NCBI RefSeq assembly: GCF_024834065.1 | Contig: NZ_JANUYA010000001.1 | Coordinates: 62,001 to 126,000 of the forward strand | Origin: Mycoplasma sp. CSL7475-4 | GTDB taxonomy: Bacteria; Bacillota_I; Bacilli_A; Mycoplasmatales; Metamycoplasmataceae | Length of the DNA stretch: 64,000 bases | Direction: 5' to 3' | Shown here: piece after piece, positions 14,355-24,400 of the stretch | Layout: each line of letters opens with the position of its first letter | Position numbering within the stretch: the first letter of the stretch is position 1 | Program-made: the position numbers and the translations under genes | The notes under the pieces: generated by a model | Databases searched by the model: none | What the model was told of the DNA's origin: nothing | The model's input: the letters and a program-made list of their open reading frames with translations, nothing else

Positions 14355-15593
14355 ATGAATATCATTGAAGAATTAAAACAAAGGGGTATTTTAAAACAAA
14401 TAAGCAACATTGACAAATTCAATAAGCTAGTCCCTTCACAAACAAGGGTATATGGCGGTTTTGACCCAACAGCTAAAAGCCTTCATCTAGGTAATTACAT
14501 GTTAATGTCAACTCTTAAAAGATTCAAAGATGCTGGTTTCAATGCTGTTGCTCTTATCGGTGGTGCAACAGGTATGATAGGCGATCCTTCGTTCAAAGAT
14601 TCTGAACGTGTATTACTGGACAATGCACAAGTAGTTGAAAATAAAAACAGAATTAGAAAACAACTTGAAGCCATTGGTCTAGAAGTTTTTGACAATTTTG
14701 ATATTTACAAAAATATGAATGTTTTAGAATTTCTAAGAGACGCTGGTAAATTAATAAATATCTCATACATGTTAGCAAAAGACTCTGTTTCTTCTCGTAT
14801 TGAAAGAGGTCTATCTTTCACTGAATTTGCTTATCAATTACTGCAGGGTAATGACTTTTTAGAGCTATATAAAAACAAAAATGTGATGGTACAAGTCGGC
14901 GGAAGTGACCAATGAGGTAATATCACAACTGGTCTAGACATGATTTCGAAAGTAGTTGGCGATAATAATTCAAAAGCTGTTGGGATTACATTAGATTTAC
15001 TAACAGATGAAAACGGTAAAAAAATTGGTAAAAGTACAGGTGGTGGTTCATTGTGACTAGATAAAGAAATGTCTTCGCCATTTCACATGTATCAATATTT
15101 ATACAATCAAACTGACGCCATTGTTGAAAAACTATTATTATGATTAACGTTTATTGATATTGAAAAAATTAAAGAAATCATGATAGAACACAATACAAAC
15201 ACATCTGCTCGTTTTGCACAAAAAAAATTAGCCTACAATGTTGTAAAAGATATTTTTGGAGAAAGTGAAGCAAAAATTGCTGTCAATATCACTAAGATAT
15301 TATTTGATAAAGGTTTTGACGCATCAAGCTTAACTATCCAAGATCTTGAACAAATGCAATTATATTTACCGGTTTCAAATATTGCAATCAATGAAAATAT
15401 AGTCGATAACTTAATAATGAATAAATTCATTTCTTCAAAAAGAGAAGCGAGAGAATTTATCAATAATAAGGCACTTAGAATTGATGACCAAATCATTGAC
15501 GAAACAACACAATTCAACCCTCAAAAATACGGCAATAAATTCGCCATTTTCAAAAAAGGTAAAAAACAAACAATAATTTTAAAAGCAATCTAA
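14355..15593 (+). CDS. tyrS: Tyrosine--tRNA ligase
   Basis: The 412-residue class I synthetase has the N-terminal Y-G-G-F-D-P-T-A motif with the HIGH equivalent H-L-G-N, then G-G-A-T-G-M-I-G-D-P. The middle holds the tyrosine and tRNA site Q-V-G-G-S-D-Q-W-G-N-I and the KMSKS-like K-I-G-K-S-T loop. The C-terminal S4-like RNA-binding domain begins around I-M-N-K-F-I-S-S-K-R-E-A-R-E-F-I. It starts directly after the ytpR-like stop with GAGGAGA as ribosome binding site, so the pair is an operon. Confidence 0.97.
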
Positions 15594-15604
15594 TTGCTTT
15601 AAAT

Positions 15605-15678
15605 GCCAGTTTCGCTTAGTGGTAAAGCAGTTGACTCGTAATCAATAGCCACGGGTTCGATTCCCGTAATTGGCACCA
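15605..15678 (+). tRNA. tRNA-Thr (anticodon CGU)
   Basis: The acceptor stem GCCAGTT pairs with AATTGGC, followed by A and an encoded CCA. The anticodon stem GTTGA/TCAAT encloses the loop C-T-C-G-T-A-A, giving anticodon CGU for codon ACG. The T arm ACGGG/CCCGT has the loop TTCGATT. It lies 11 nt after tyrS. Confidence 0.95.
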
Positions 15679-15739
15679 TATAATTAATAATTACCATTTC
15701 AAAATCAGTCTAAAAATTACTATTCAATATAAAACAATA

Positions 15740-15775
15740 AAATTTAAACAAAAACATTTGTTTAAATTTTTTATA
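15740..15775 (+). terminator. Terminator after tRNA-Thr
   Basis: Perfect 13-bp arms AAATTTAAACAAA / TTTGTTTAAATTT with a 4-nt loop are followed by TTTAT. Confidence 0.75.
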
Positions 15776-15891
15776 TATCTAATTTGTCAAACATAAATCA
15801 ATTATTTAAGTCAATAAATACTGAATTAATATGAGTAAAATTTGGTTTTTTTAAGCTAAATTAACATAGTGAAATTTAATGAATATTTTAT

Positions 15892-15918
15892 TTGTTATGT
15901 CCTCAATATATCTATAAT
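15892..15918 (+). promoter_or_regulatory. Promoter of the deoxyribosyltransferase gene
   Basis: The -10 box is TATAAT at 15913-15918 and a -35-like TTGTTA is at 15892-15897, with 15-bp spacing. A ribosome binding site AAGGAG lies downstream. Confidence 0.55.
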
Positions 15919-15948
15919 TAGAGTGTACGAACAAGGAGAAAAAACAAT

Positions 15949-16425
15949 ATGAAAAAGATTTATTTTGCTAACGCTTTATTCTCGCAAGCGGAATTAGCAT
16001 TTAACGAGCAAGTTGTGAAAAGAATAAGAGAATTAGGTAAATATGAGGTCTATTTACCACAAGAAAACTTTTCAATTAACGATAAAACAAAAGTTGCTGA
16101 TTCGGAAAAAATATATCTAGCCGACAAAAAAGAATTGGAAGATTCACAAATTATTGTCGCAGTTTTAGATGGATTAGTAATAGATCCGGGAGTGGCAGCA
16201 GAAATTGGTATGGCGGCTCAAAGAGGAATGAAAATTTATGGGCTAATTACTGATTCTAGACGTACAGGTTATTTACAAAGAAATGATGCACGCTTGGATT
16301 TAATATGTAATTCAAAAGCTGAATCTCAATTTATGTATTTCAATTTATTTGTTATTGGAGCAGTTAAAGCTAACGGGCATTTATTCGACAATGTCGATGA
16401 CTTAATTAAAGAACTAGATAAGTAA
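15949..16425 (+). CDS. Nucleoside 2-deoxyribosyltransferase family protein
   Basis: The 158-residue protein fits the family that moves deoxyribose between bases for nucleotide salvage, a pathway mycoplasmas need because they do not make purines or pyrimidines. The N-terminal I-Y-F-A-N-A-L-F-S nucleotide-binding start is present. Then V-A-V-L-D-G-L-V-I-D-P-G-V-A-A-E-I-G-M-A contains the usual Asp and the catalytic Glu. It has its own promoter and terminator. Its exact substrate (purine or pyrimidine class) cannot be read from the sequence. Confidence 0.88.
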   Translation: MKKIYFANALFSQAELAFNEQVVKRIRELGKYEVYLPQENFSINDKTKVADSEKIYLADKKELEDSQIIVAVLDGLVIDPGVAAEIGMAAQRGMKIYGLITDSRRTGYLQRNDARLDLICNSKAESQFMYFNLFVIGAVKANGHLFDNVDDLIKELDK

Positions 16426-16456
16426 AAAATAGCATCAAATTTTGATGCTATTTTTT
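16424..16456. terminator. Bidirectional terminator
   Basis: A perfect 16-bp palindrome, AAAAAATAGCATCAAA and its complement around one T, sits between the convergent deoxyribosyltransferase and K+ channel genes. Confidence 0.85.
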
Positions 16457-17323
16457 GCTTCGTTTTTTATTTTCTAATTGAGATTTCAATTCGTGAATGA
16501 AACCACCAGCAATAACACCACTTGGTATGGCGAATATTGCTATACCAATTAATGAAAGCACAATTACCATTATTCGACCGATTTGTGTTGCCGGAGTTAG
16601 ATCGCCATAACCAATAGTTGTCATCGTTACGGTTGTAAAATATATTGCCTTTAAAAACTGATTTCCATCCGGTACTGTTTGGCCTTCTTTTTTCATAAAT
16701 ATTCCGGTAACTTTGTCATATTCTTCTAAGTAAAAGATAATAGAGAATATTAAAATCACAAATATAATGAATATAAACGTGTATATTAATACTGATTTTT
16801 CTTTTTTAAAGACACTAAATAGAGCAGCAAAAGGTTTGAAATAAGAGAGCAAGAAAAATAATCTGATTATTCGAACAAGGACTAAATAACGTAATTTAGA
16901 AGCTTCTGTTTTGGAAAAACCGGTGTAAATTAAAAGTTGATTAATTGATGGCACCATTATCAAAATCAATAATATACCGATAAAACTAAATGGAAATTTA
17001 ATTAGATTTAGCAACGGCTTTTTGCCTTTAAACGATATTAAGAACCATAGGAAAAAATCGGCAATTGCAATGATAATAACCAATAAGTCGTTTATACCTA
17101 ATAGGTAACTTAAAAATTTATGATTTTCTATCACGCTTTTGTCAGCGGCTATAGCTGAAAGAGATGTGAAATAGACAATAAATATTGTTATCATATAGAT
17201 ACGACGAAGAATTTTTGTCATTGTGTGATGTTTATCATCAATTTTAGACATATCACGTGAAGAAGTGACAATAACTTCAGTGATATTACGGAACGTATTC
17301 CAATTTTTTGTGTTTTTATTCAT
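16448..17323 (-). CDS. Voltage-gated-type potassium channel
   Basis: The 291-residue membrane protein has six hydrophobic segments. Segment 4 carries spaced arginines (L-R-Y-L-V-L-V-R-I-I-R-L) like a voltage sensor. The pore loop reads T-M-T-T-I-G-Y-G-D, the K+ selectivity filter, at about residues 237-245. A basic tail follows the last helix. Both Trp codons in it are TGG and there is no TGA, unlike most long genes here. A TATAAT box at 17330-17335 lies 6 nt before the ATG and no ribosome binding site is seen, so the mRNA is probably leaderless. Confidence 0.92.
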   Translation of the reverse strand: MNKNTKNWNTFRNITEVIVTSSRDMSKIDDKHHTMTKILRRIYMITIFIVYFTSLSAIAADKSVIENHKFLSYLLGINDLLVIIIAIADFFLWFLISFKGKKPLLNLIKFPFSFIGILLILIMVPSINQLLIYTGFSKTEASKLRYLVLVRIIRLFFLLSYFKPFAALFSVFKKEKSVLIYTFIFIIFVILIFSIIFYLEEYDKVTGIFMKKEGQTVPDGNQFLKAIYFTTVTMTTIGYGDLTPATQIGRIMVIVLSLIGIAIFAIPSGVIAGGFIHELKSQLENKKRSKK

Positions 17324-17425
17324 GTTTGAATTATATAAAACTTATTGTTTCAGATAGAAACAATAATAATTTCGATTCAATTTATGCAGTTATTGAGCGC
17401 TGTTTTGTGTCTGTGGAATATTAAA

Positions 17426-17460
17426 AAATGCCTTTGTTTTTTACAAAGACATTTTTTAAT
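17426..17460 (-). terminator. Terminator of pta-ackA
   Basis: On the minus strand, AAATG-CTTTGT pairs with ACAAAG-CATTT around one mismatch and ends in T residues. Confidence 0.7.
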
Positions 17461-18653
17461 TATTCATCATGTGATTTTACTAATTCTTTTGCATAACGAG
17501 CTATAATAATTTCTTCGTTAGTTCTAACTTTAAATACAGGGAATTCTGATGCAGGAGTTGAAATTTCAAGAAAATCATTATAATCTTGCACGTTTTTAGG
17601 TGCTGATAATTTAATACGGTATGAGTTCAATCCTTTTACAATCATGTCTCTTATAACAGGGTCGTTTTCACCTATACCGGCAGTAAATACTAACGCATCG
17701 ATTCTTTCGCCAATTTTATTTAAATAACTTGAAATATAATCAACTGCTCTAGCAACAAAAATGTCTATAGCAAGTTTTGCATTATTGTTTGTGTTGTAAA
17801 CATCGTGTAAGTCACGAATGTCATTTGATACACCCGATACACCTAAAAGTCCTGACTTTTTGACCATCATATCGTGAACTTCTTGAATATCTTGTTTTTC
17901 AACACGAACTAAGTAATCTGTAATTCCAGGGTCAATAGCTCCAGGTCTTGTTCCCATCATCAATCCGTCCGATGAACTAAAACCAACAGTAACATCGATA
18001 GATTTAGAATCTTTAACAGCACAAACAGAAGAACCTGAACCTAAGTGTGCAATGACTACATTAACTTTTTTCTTGTTCAAAATTTTTTGCATTTTGTGTG
18101 TTACATATTCATGTGAAAGACCGTGGTATCCGAATTTAAAAATGTGGAATTTATCACTTCACTCACGTGCAATTGGGAATATTCTGTTTACATCTGGAAT
18201 TGATGTGTGGAATGCTGTATCTTGGCAAATAACTTTTGTTACATTTGGAAGTGAATTTTCAAAACCGGCTACAGCATCTAGAGTTGCTGGTGCATGTAAA
18301 GGTATAAATTTAGTAGCTTCTTGAATGCCTGCTCTAACATTTTCGTCAAAAATTACTGGCGAAAGGAAGTTGTGGCCTGCGAATGGGGTTCTAAAACCTA
18401 CAACTTCAATTTCGCTAAAATCATTTACCACACCGATTTTTCCTCAAAATTTCAATAATTCGGCAACAGCAACTGTATGATTAGGTAAATCAACTTTGTG
18501 TTCGTATGTTCTACCATTCATTTTAATAATTATGTTTCCGTCTAGATTAATTCGTTCACATAATCCTTTAGCTAGAACCTCCATTTTAGTGTATGAATAT
18601 AAAGCTCATTTTAAACTTGAGCTACCGGCATTAACTGTTAATATTTTTTTCAT
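17460..18653 (-). CDS. ackA: Acetate kinase
   Basis: The 397-residue kinase makes ATP and acetate from acetyl phosphate, the last step of pyruvate-derived energy production. It has N-A-G-S-S-S-L-K-W at the start, F-I-P-L-H-A-P-A, Q-D-T-A-F-H, F-G-Y-H-G-L-S-H, G-L-M-M-G-T-R-P-G-A-I-D-P and T-A-G-I-G-E-N. The usual G-H-R-V-V-H-G-G segment reads G-F-R-T-P-F-A-G at about residues 84-92, keeping the arginine but losing the histidines. The start overlaps the pta stop as TAATG. Confidence 0.94.
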
Positions 18654-19618
18654 TATAGAAAATCATATCCTTTCAATATTGTGATCGATGTAACATCGAT
18701 GACATCTTGTACAGTGGCACCACGGCTAAAGTCATTAATTGCACCGTTAACACCAACCATGATTGCACCAACAGCACCATATCCGCCCATTCTTTGTGCA
18801 ACTTTACATGCGATGTTGCAACTTTCTAAGTTAGGGAAAACAAAAACTCCGGTAGGTTCTTGCGTTGCTGATGGGAATTTGTGTTTTCTAACATTTAAGT
18901 CATATGCTGAATCAAATTGTAATTCACCTTCAATTACATTTAAACCTTTTTCTAATGATAATTTCACTGCTTCTCTAACTAAATCAGGGTTTTCCCCTTT
19001 TCCTGAACCATTTGTTGAATATGTTAAGAATCCACCTAATGAGTTCATGTTCATTGATTTAGCAAAATCAATGGCATTTTTTGCAATATCAACTAGTTGA
19101 TTAACATCTGGTTTTTGAACTGTTGAAGGGTCTGTGAAAATAATTTTTTCGTCGCCTTTGTGCATTACGATAATAGATGACATTGTTTTAACACCTGGTT
19201 TAGGACCAACACATTTAAAAGCGGCTCTTAAAATATCTTGTGTTGAATAAATTAAGCCGCCAACTGCGCTATCAATGTCTTTATTTCTAATCATCATCGC
19301 ACCGTAATATGGACGGTAAGCACATAGTTCGCGTGTTTGTTCAATTGTTTCTTTACCCTTTCTGATTTCGGCCATTAATTGAGCGTATTTTTCAATTGAT
19401 TCACTTTCATCTTCTAGAACAATATTTTTTAACCCGTCATCAACGATTTGATCTCTTGTTTCTAAAAGCATTACTGGTTTGGCTAAGTTATTTTTTTGTA
19501 GAAAAAGAGCTGCCTCTCTTGATCTTTTATCATCACCGTCTATAAATAGAACAGATAGAATTTTTTCCTTACTTTTTTTTGTTAGTAAGTCATTTATATA
19601 GTTACTATAATTCGCCAT
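18653..19618 (-). CDS. pta: Phosphate acetyltransferase
   Basis: The 321-residue enzyme converts acetyl-CoA and phosphate to acetyl phosphate. It matches the catalytic PTA/PTB domain: A-A-L-F-L near the N-terminus, G-A-M-M-I-R-N-K-D-I-D-S-A-V-G-G, then G-P-K-P-G-V-K-T-M-S-S-I, I-F-T-D-P-S and the C-terminal P-N-L-E-S-C-N-I-A segment. The ribosome binding site is AAGGAG. It is the first gene of pta-ackA, divergent from the E2 genes with which it shares the acetyl-CoA pool. Confidence 0.95.
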   Translation of the reverse strand: MANYSNYINDLLTKKSKEKILSVLFIDGDDKRSREAALFLQKNNLAKPVMLLETRDQIVDDGLKNIVLEDESESIEKYAQLMAEIRKGKETIEQTRELCAYRPYYGAMMIRNKDIDSAVGGLIYSTQDILRAAFKCVGPKPGVKTMSSIIVMHKGDEKIIFTDPSTVQKPDVNQLVDIAKNAIDFAKSMNMNSLGGFLTYSTNGSGKGENPDLVREAVKLSLEKGLNVIEGELQFDSAYDLNVRKHKFPSATQEPTGVFVFPNLESCNIACKVAQRMGGYGAVGAIMVGVNGAINDFSRGATVQDVIDVTSITILKGYDFL

Positions 19619-20096
19619 TTTATCTCCTTAAAAAACTTATTTTTTGTACATTTTAATTTTATATTCTTTACAGAAAAAATATTGATAAAAAAAGATTTTT
19701 ATCTATAAAAAAATTTTTTATTATTTTTTGTACGATTTAGCAAAGGACCAATATCAATTAAAATAAATATAATTAGTAAAATGAAACATAAAAGTCTTTG
19801 TTTATAAAATATGAACTTTATTTTTCCACAAATTTCCATAATGGGAACAATTTCCTATAAAGTATGTCATCAAAATAAATTGCTTATTTTTTAATTTTTC
19901 AAAAAGACTTATTTAAATTTAAAAAAGTAATAAAAAACCAAATTTAATAAGTAAATATAAATTTATATGGAATTGATTTTAATATATAATAATGATAGCA
20001 GTTTAGCGATTGTATTGTCATGCATCAATACATCCATTATCGTCAAATTGCAGAATTAATAAATTCGAATTTATATTTCACAACAAGGAGACACAC
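19619..20096. other. Divergent regulatory region between pta and the split E2 genes
   Basis: No gene is visible. A TATAAT box at 19985-19990 would give the E2 genes a leader of roughly 100 nt. That leader contains the hairpin GTATTG/CAATAC (20012-20031) and the 16-bp palindrome ATAAATTCGAATTTAT (20059-20074). The sequence TTTTTCCACA at 19821-19830 recurs in the 38172-38532 intergenic region. Confidence 0.45.
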
Positions 20097-20300
20097 ATGT
20101 CAAACGAAGAAAAAAAAGAACAAGGCGCGCCTGCTGTTGTAGGACAAATTAAAGTTTCAGATGAAATGCTAGATTTTTCATCATTTAAAAAAGCTACAAA
20201 AAATGTTGCTCCAAAAAAAGAAGAAGTTAAGGATGGTGATCTTACACCACGTGAAAGAGCAATTCTTGAAAGATTAAAAGCTAAAGCTGAAAATAAATAA
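20097..20300 (+). CDS. Small E2-linker-like protein (67 aa)
   Basis: It has a strong CAAGGAG ribosome binding site. Residues about 10-25 read G-A-P-A-V-V-G-Q-I-K-V-S-D-E, a sequence resembling linkers beside lipoyl domains in mycoplasma E2 and E3 proteins. The rest is charged and ends with a helix L-T-P-R-E-R-A-I-L-E-R-L-K-A-K-A. It lies 43 nt before the E2 catalytic gene. I infer that it is a detached piece of the pyruvate dehydrogenase E2 component, perhaps a docking element. It does not carry a recognisable peripheral subunit-binding domain. Confidence 0.65.
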   Translation: MSNEEKKEQGAPAVVGQIKVSDEMLDFSSFKKATKNVAPKKEEVKDGDLTPRERAILERLKAKAENK

Positions 20301-20343
20301 TAAAAAATTAAATTAATAAGGTTTATAGAAAAGAGGATAACAA

Positions 20344-21075
20344 ATGTCAGAAATGATTAAACCAAAAGATCTAGTAGCTAAAGTAGAAAAAATTCCACCA
20401 ATTCGAAAAGCTATTGCTAAAAACCTTAAAAATGTAATGGATAACATCGCATATTGTGCACTTACACGTAAAGGTGATGCAACAACATTGTGAAATTACC
20501 GTAAAGCAAATGTTGCTAAAGTTTTAGAAAAAGATGGTGTTAAATTAACATTTTTATCTTGAATTACTAAAGCAACCGCAATCGCTTTAACTGAATTTCC
20601 TGCATTTTTAGGTTCATGAAACGCAGAAACCGGAGAAATTACATATCCAGATTCAGTAAATATTAATATTGCTGTTGATACACCATTTGGATTATTAGTT
20701 CCAGTAATCAGAAACGTTGAAAAACTTTCTGTTGTTGAAATCCAAAAAGAAATTGTTCGTCTTGCTGCATTAGCACAAGAAAGAAAAATTGGCCCTAAAG
20801 ATATGGCGGGCGGAAACTTTACAATCACTAATGTTGGATCTGTTGGTGTACTACATGGTTCACCAATTCCAAATGGTGGTCAAGTAGGTATTCTTGCAGT
20901 TGGTGCCATTATGGACGAAGTTATCGTAAACAAAGATGGTTCATTCGCGCCATCAAAACAAATTTATTTATCTGTTGCTGCAGACCACCGTTGAGTAGAT
21001 GGTGCTGATATGGCCAGATTGAATAATAGAATTATTGAATTACTACAAAAACCAGAATTATTAGGAGAATTATAA
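20344..21075 (+). CDS. pdhC: Dihydrolipoamide acetyltransferase, catalytic domain only
   Basis: The 243-residue protein is the acetyltransferase core of pyruvate dehydrogenase E2. It begins near I-P-P-I-R-K-A-I-A-K-N-L, the start of the catalytic domain, continues with F-G-L-L-V-P-V-I-R-N and G-G-N-F-T-I-T-N-V-G, and ends with the active-site block A-A-D-H-R-W-V-D-G-A-D. Standard E2 proteins also carry lipoyl and subunit-binding domains at the N-terminus; here they are missing and the lipoyl domain is the next gene. The ribosome binding site is GAGGA. Confidence 0.9.
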
Positions 21076-21076
21076 T

Positions 21077-21313
21077 ATGTTTAGAATGAAATTTACAGAC
21101 ATCGGAGAAGGACTACACGAAGGAACAGTTGCTGAAGTATTTGTTAAAGTAGGTGACTCAGTTTCTGAAGGAGATAACCTATTCTCAGTTGAAACTGATA
21201 AAATGACATCAGAAATTCCTGCACCAACAACAGGTGTTATTGCTGAAGTTCTAATTGAACCAGGTCAAGAAATCCACGTAGGTGAAGAAATCTTTGTTAT
21301 CGAAGAAAAATAA
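21077..21313 (+). CDS. Free-standing lipoyl domain protein
   Basis: The 78-residue protein is one complete biotinyl/lipoyl domain. It starts F-T-D-I-G-E-G-L-H-E-G and has the lipoylation loop E-T-D-K-M-T with Lys42, then the closing hairpin around G-E-E-I-F-V-I. It would carry the acetyl group between E1, E2 and E3. It lies 1 nt after the E2 catalytic gene with its ribosome binding site inside that gene, so the two are tightly co-translated. The domain order is reversed relative to a normal E2. Confidence 0.92.
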   Translation: MFRMKFTDIGEGLHEGTVAEVFVKVGDSVSEGDNLFSVETDKMTSEIPAPTTGVIAEVLIEPGQEIHVGEEIFVIEEK

Positions 21314-21348
21314 TAACTAAAAAAACACAGGCAACTGTGTTTTTTTCA
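21314..21348 (+). terminator. Terminator of the E2 operon
   Basis: The stem AAAAACACAG / CTGTGTTTTT with a GCAA loop is followed by further Ts. Confidence 0.85.
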
Positions 21349-21445
21349 TAACCTCATGAGATTCGTGTGTTATACACATAAAATAAATTACATTATAATA
21401 TATAAATATTAATGTAATATAGTAGATAAATTAAAGAGAGTAAAT

Positions 21446-24400
21446 ATGTGAAGATTATTTAAGGAAGTTTTTAAGTCATTAAGTAAAAATAAAGTGGTTG
21501 TTATAGGCTTAAGTATTTTAGTATTTTTAAGCTCAGCAGTTATCACTTTACTTTCCAATGTCGGCAACGTAATCGTTGGCGGATTTAACAATTATAAACG
21601 TGTTTCAAAACTACATGATGTCAGTGTCGATTTAAACCTTCCAACTCAAGGGGATGCGTATAATCAAGGTTATTTCATTAACGGCGAGAGCTCACAAACA
21701 CTCTCGTCAACCGGAAAAAAAGGGTATACACCAATTATTTATGACATTGACCAAAGCTTATATAACAGTTATGGTCAAGCGGCTAAGGAATATTTATTCG
21801 CTAACCAAAACGAGTTATACACTGACTCATTAAGTGAATATATTCCTTTTAGTGAATTAGGAATCAATGATCCTGAGTTGAATAATAAATATTTCCATCG
21901 TGACGACTTGTTGAATCTTTACTCAATATTTTTAGCGGAAAAAAGCAATAATATTACAGATAAATCAATCGATTTTATTCTTAGTGTTCCAAATAACGCA
22001 AGAATTTCTCTTTACAGCAACCATTCTTTCGATGTTTATAAATATCAAGACAATTTTTATTCACATATGACTGAAAATGTGTCAATTCAGCCAAGTGAAA
22101 ATGTTCACTTTGATAGTGATGTTCAATTAGGGAAAATTATAAGCTTCAAAACAATTCAAGACAGATTGTACGCAACACAGGTTGCTTCGCTTTATATCAA
22201 TGTTGAAACTAAAGAAATTACTGAAAATTTCCAAAAAGCATCTAAGTGAATAAACGAAAATAAAGCATTTATAGTGCCGCCACACGCAATAGCAACTGCA
22301 CTAGGTTTCGAACGAGCTGAGCAAAATGGTACTACAGTTTTTGTGCAAACAAACCCGCATAAAGATTTGCATAATATTATTAAAAATTACGAAAACACAA
22401 TCGATGAGTTAAGTGTTTTTGAAAACCAAATACCACTTTCGTTATTTTCACAAAAACCAATCAACATAGAGAAAAATATCAATAAAGTTATTGAAAATGG
22501 TACTGACTTAAAAATTAACGGATCATGAATTATAAACAACAAAAGTCAGACCCAATTTTTAAGAAATAATTACTATACTTCTTTTGTTGACAAAGAACAA
22601 AGCAAAAATAAATGAACCGGTGCCTTTAAAACATATATTCAGTCATTAGGTGATATTCGTGCCCAAAATCGAAATGACGATTGAAACGAGCTTGAAACAT
22701 TCTCAAATTGAGTTAAATTAAAAACAAACACTTATACGCCATTTGAACAAAATTTAAGCGGTGAGTGGGTTCTTGATCCAAAACACGCAAGAACCATTGA
22801 AACAGAATTGCCGCTGAGTGATAGTTTTGACTTTTCTGATATCTCACGTGTAAAATTATTCACTAATGATAATAGAGTTAATTTACTGGGTGAACCTTAT
22901 AAAATATCACAAAATAACTCAACTTCAATAATAGATATTGAAACAAAGTCATTATTTAGCAAAGCACAAGATGATTTTATTAAACTAAGCAATCAAGAAA
23001 AACTTGAATTATTGAATAACCAAAATCTTTTGAGTGAAAAATATACATTCATCAATGCGAAAGCTTATGACGCTACCAAACAATTGATAGTTAACCGGAT
23101 AATTGACATTGTTGGCAATGAAAATATTGGTTTAAGACAAACAATAACTGTTGACGGAATTAATGAAGAAACAGGGAAACAAAATGTGTTTCATTTTATC
23201 AATTCCGGAGATGAAAATTATTCAATTTCAGGAATTAAATTAAATGTAGGTTCATTGTACAATGAAAAACTTGAACCAACTGCATTAACTCAACTTGAGA
23301 GTGCAACTACTTCTTTATACAATTCACCACAATTAAACCCATTTGTTGCTGCTTTATTAATTCAATCAATATCAAAAAACTTATATCCAGATCCCGAATA
23401 TGTATCACCTATGTATCGTTTTGCTGATGTTATTGATATTAGTGAACAAAGCGGACAAGAAAAAATTATAAACAACGCAAAAATAGTAATGTTAGCCGAC
23501 TTTGCTAACGATGATAAAAATCACAATAATGAAACAAATAATTTAGGTGTTTTTGCTGTAGGTAATAAATTTAAAATTGTTTTAGAACAAAACAATAAAT
23601 ACACAGTCGAATACACAAAAAATATGCCATATGAAGGTATGGATATTGGATTACTGACTCGATTCTTGTCAAAAAATAATCTAACTATAGCACTTAAAAA
23701 TATTAAAACTAGCGGTAGAGGTTGAACACTTAGAGATAAAGAATTCGATAATGTTAATTACATTCCAATTTATTTCTTATCTCCTAAATCTGAATTAATT
23801 AACGACGTTTTACATAATGGTAGAATTGATATTTTGCCCGAAACTATTGAAAAATATTTAATAAACTCAGACTTAATTAAAAAAGATTTTCTAACGGTAG
23901 AGCAAATACTACAAATATCAAAAATAATGAAAAAAGTGTTGAACAAACACAATTTTGCCGCTGTGTTTGCCAACGGTAAACTAAATAAAGGTATTCTGCC
24001 TGAATTAATGATTGATTTTGCTTACGAATTGAGCCATACATCGAGTGGTGATTTGTTAAAACAAATAATTTCAAGAATATTATTACAAGCCAATAAACAA
24101 ATAACTAACAATAAAGATATTGAACATCAAAAAGAACTATTAGCTTTAGAAGTCGATAACTTGTTTAAAACAATCAAGGTATTAGGCAACATTGATCTAA
24201 ACAGTTTTATCTCCCCTGAAGCTTTAGCTAAATCTTCAATATCACCAACAAAATTTATTGATTCATTCATCAAAATAGTAAATTCAATTGATATCAAAAA
24301 ATTCAGCGAGCTTGCTCATGAATGATTTGAAAACCACAACAATAAAGTAATTGTTGATAATAACATTGAATATGTAACCAAATTAAGTAGTGGACGAATG

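Noticed and set aside
18052-18324. Plus-strand open frame opposite ackA
   Set aside because: It lies entirely within ackA, has no start signal, and its codon pattern is that of antisense to a coding gene.
20010-20096. Extending the 67-residue linker-like gene upstream to an ATG near 20010
   Set aside because: The upstream part has no ribosome binding site and falls in the hairpin-rich leader; the ATG at 20097 has a strong AAGGAG.
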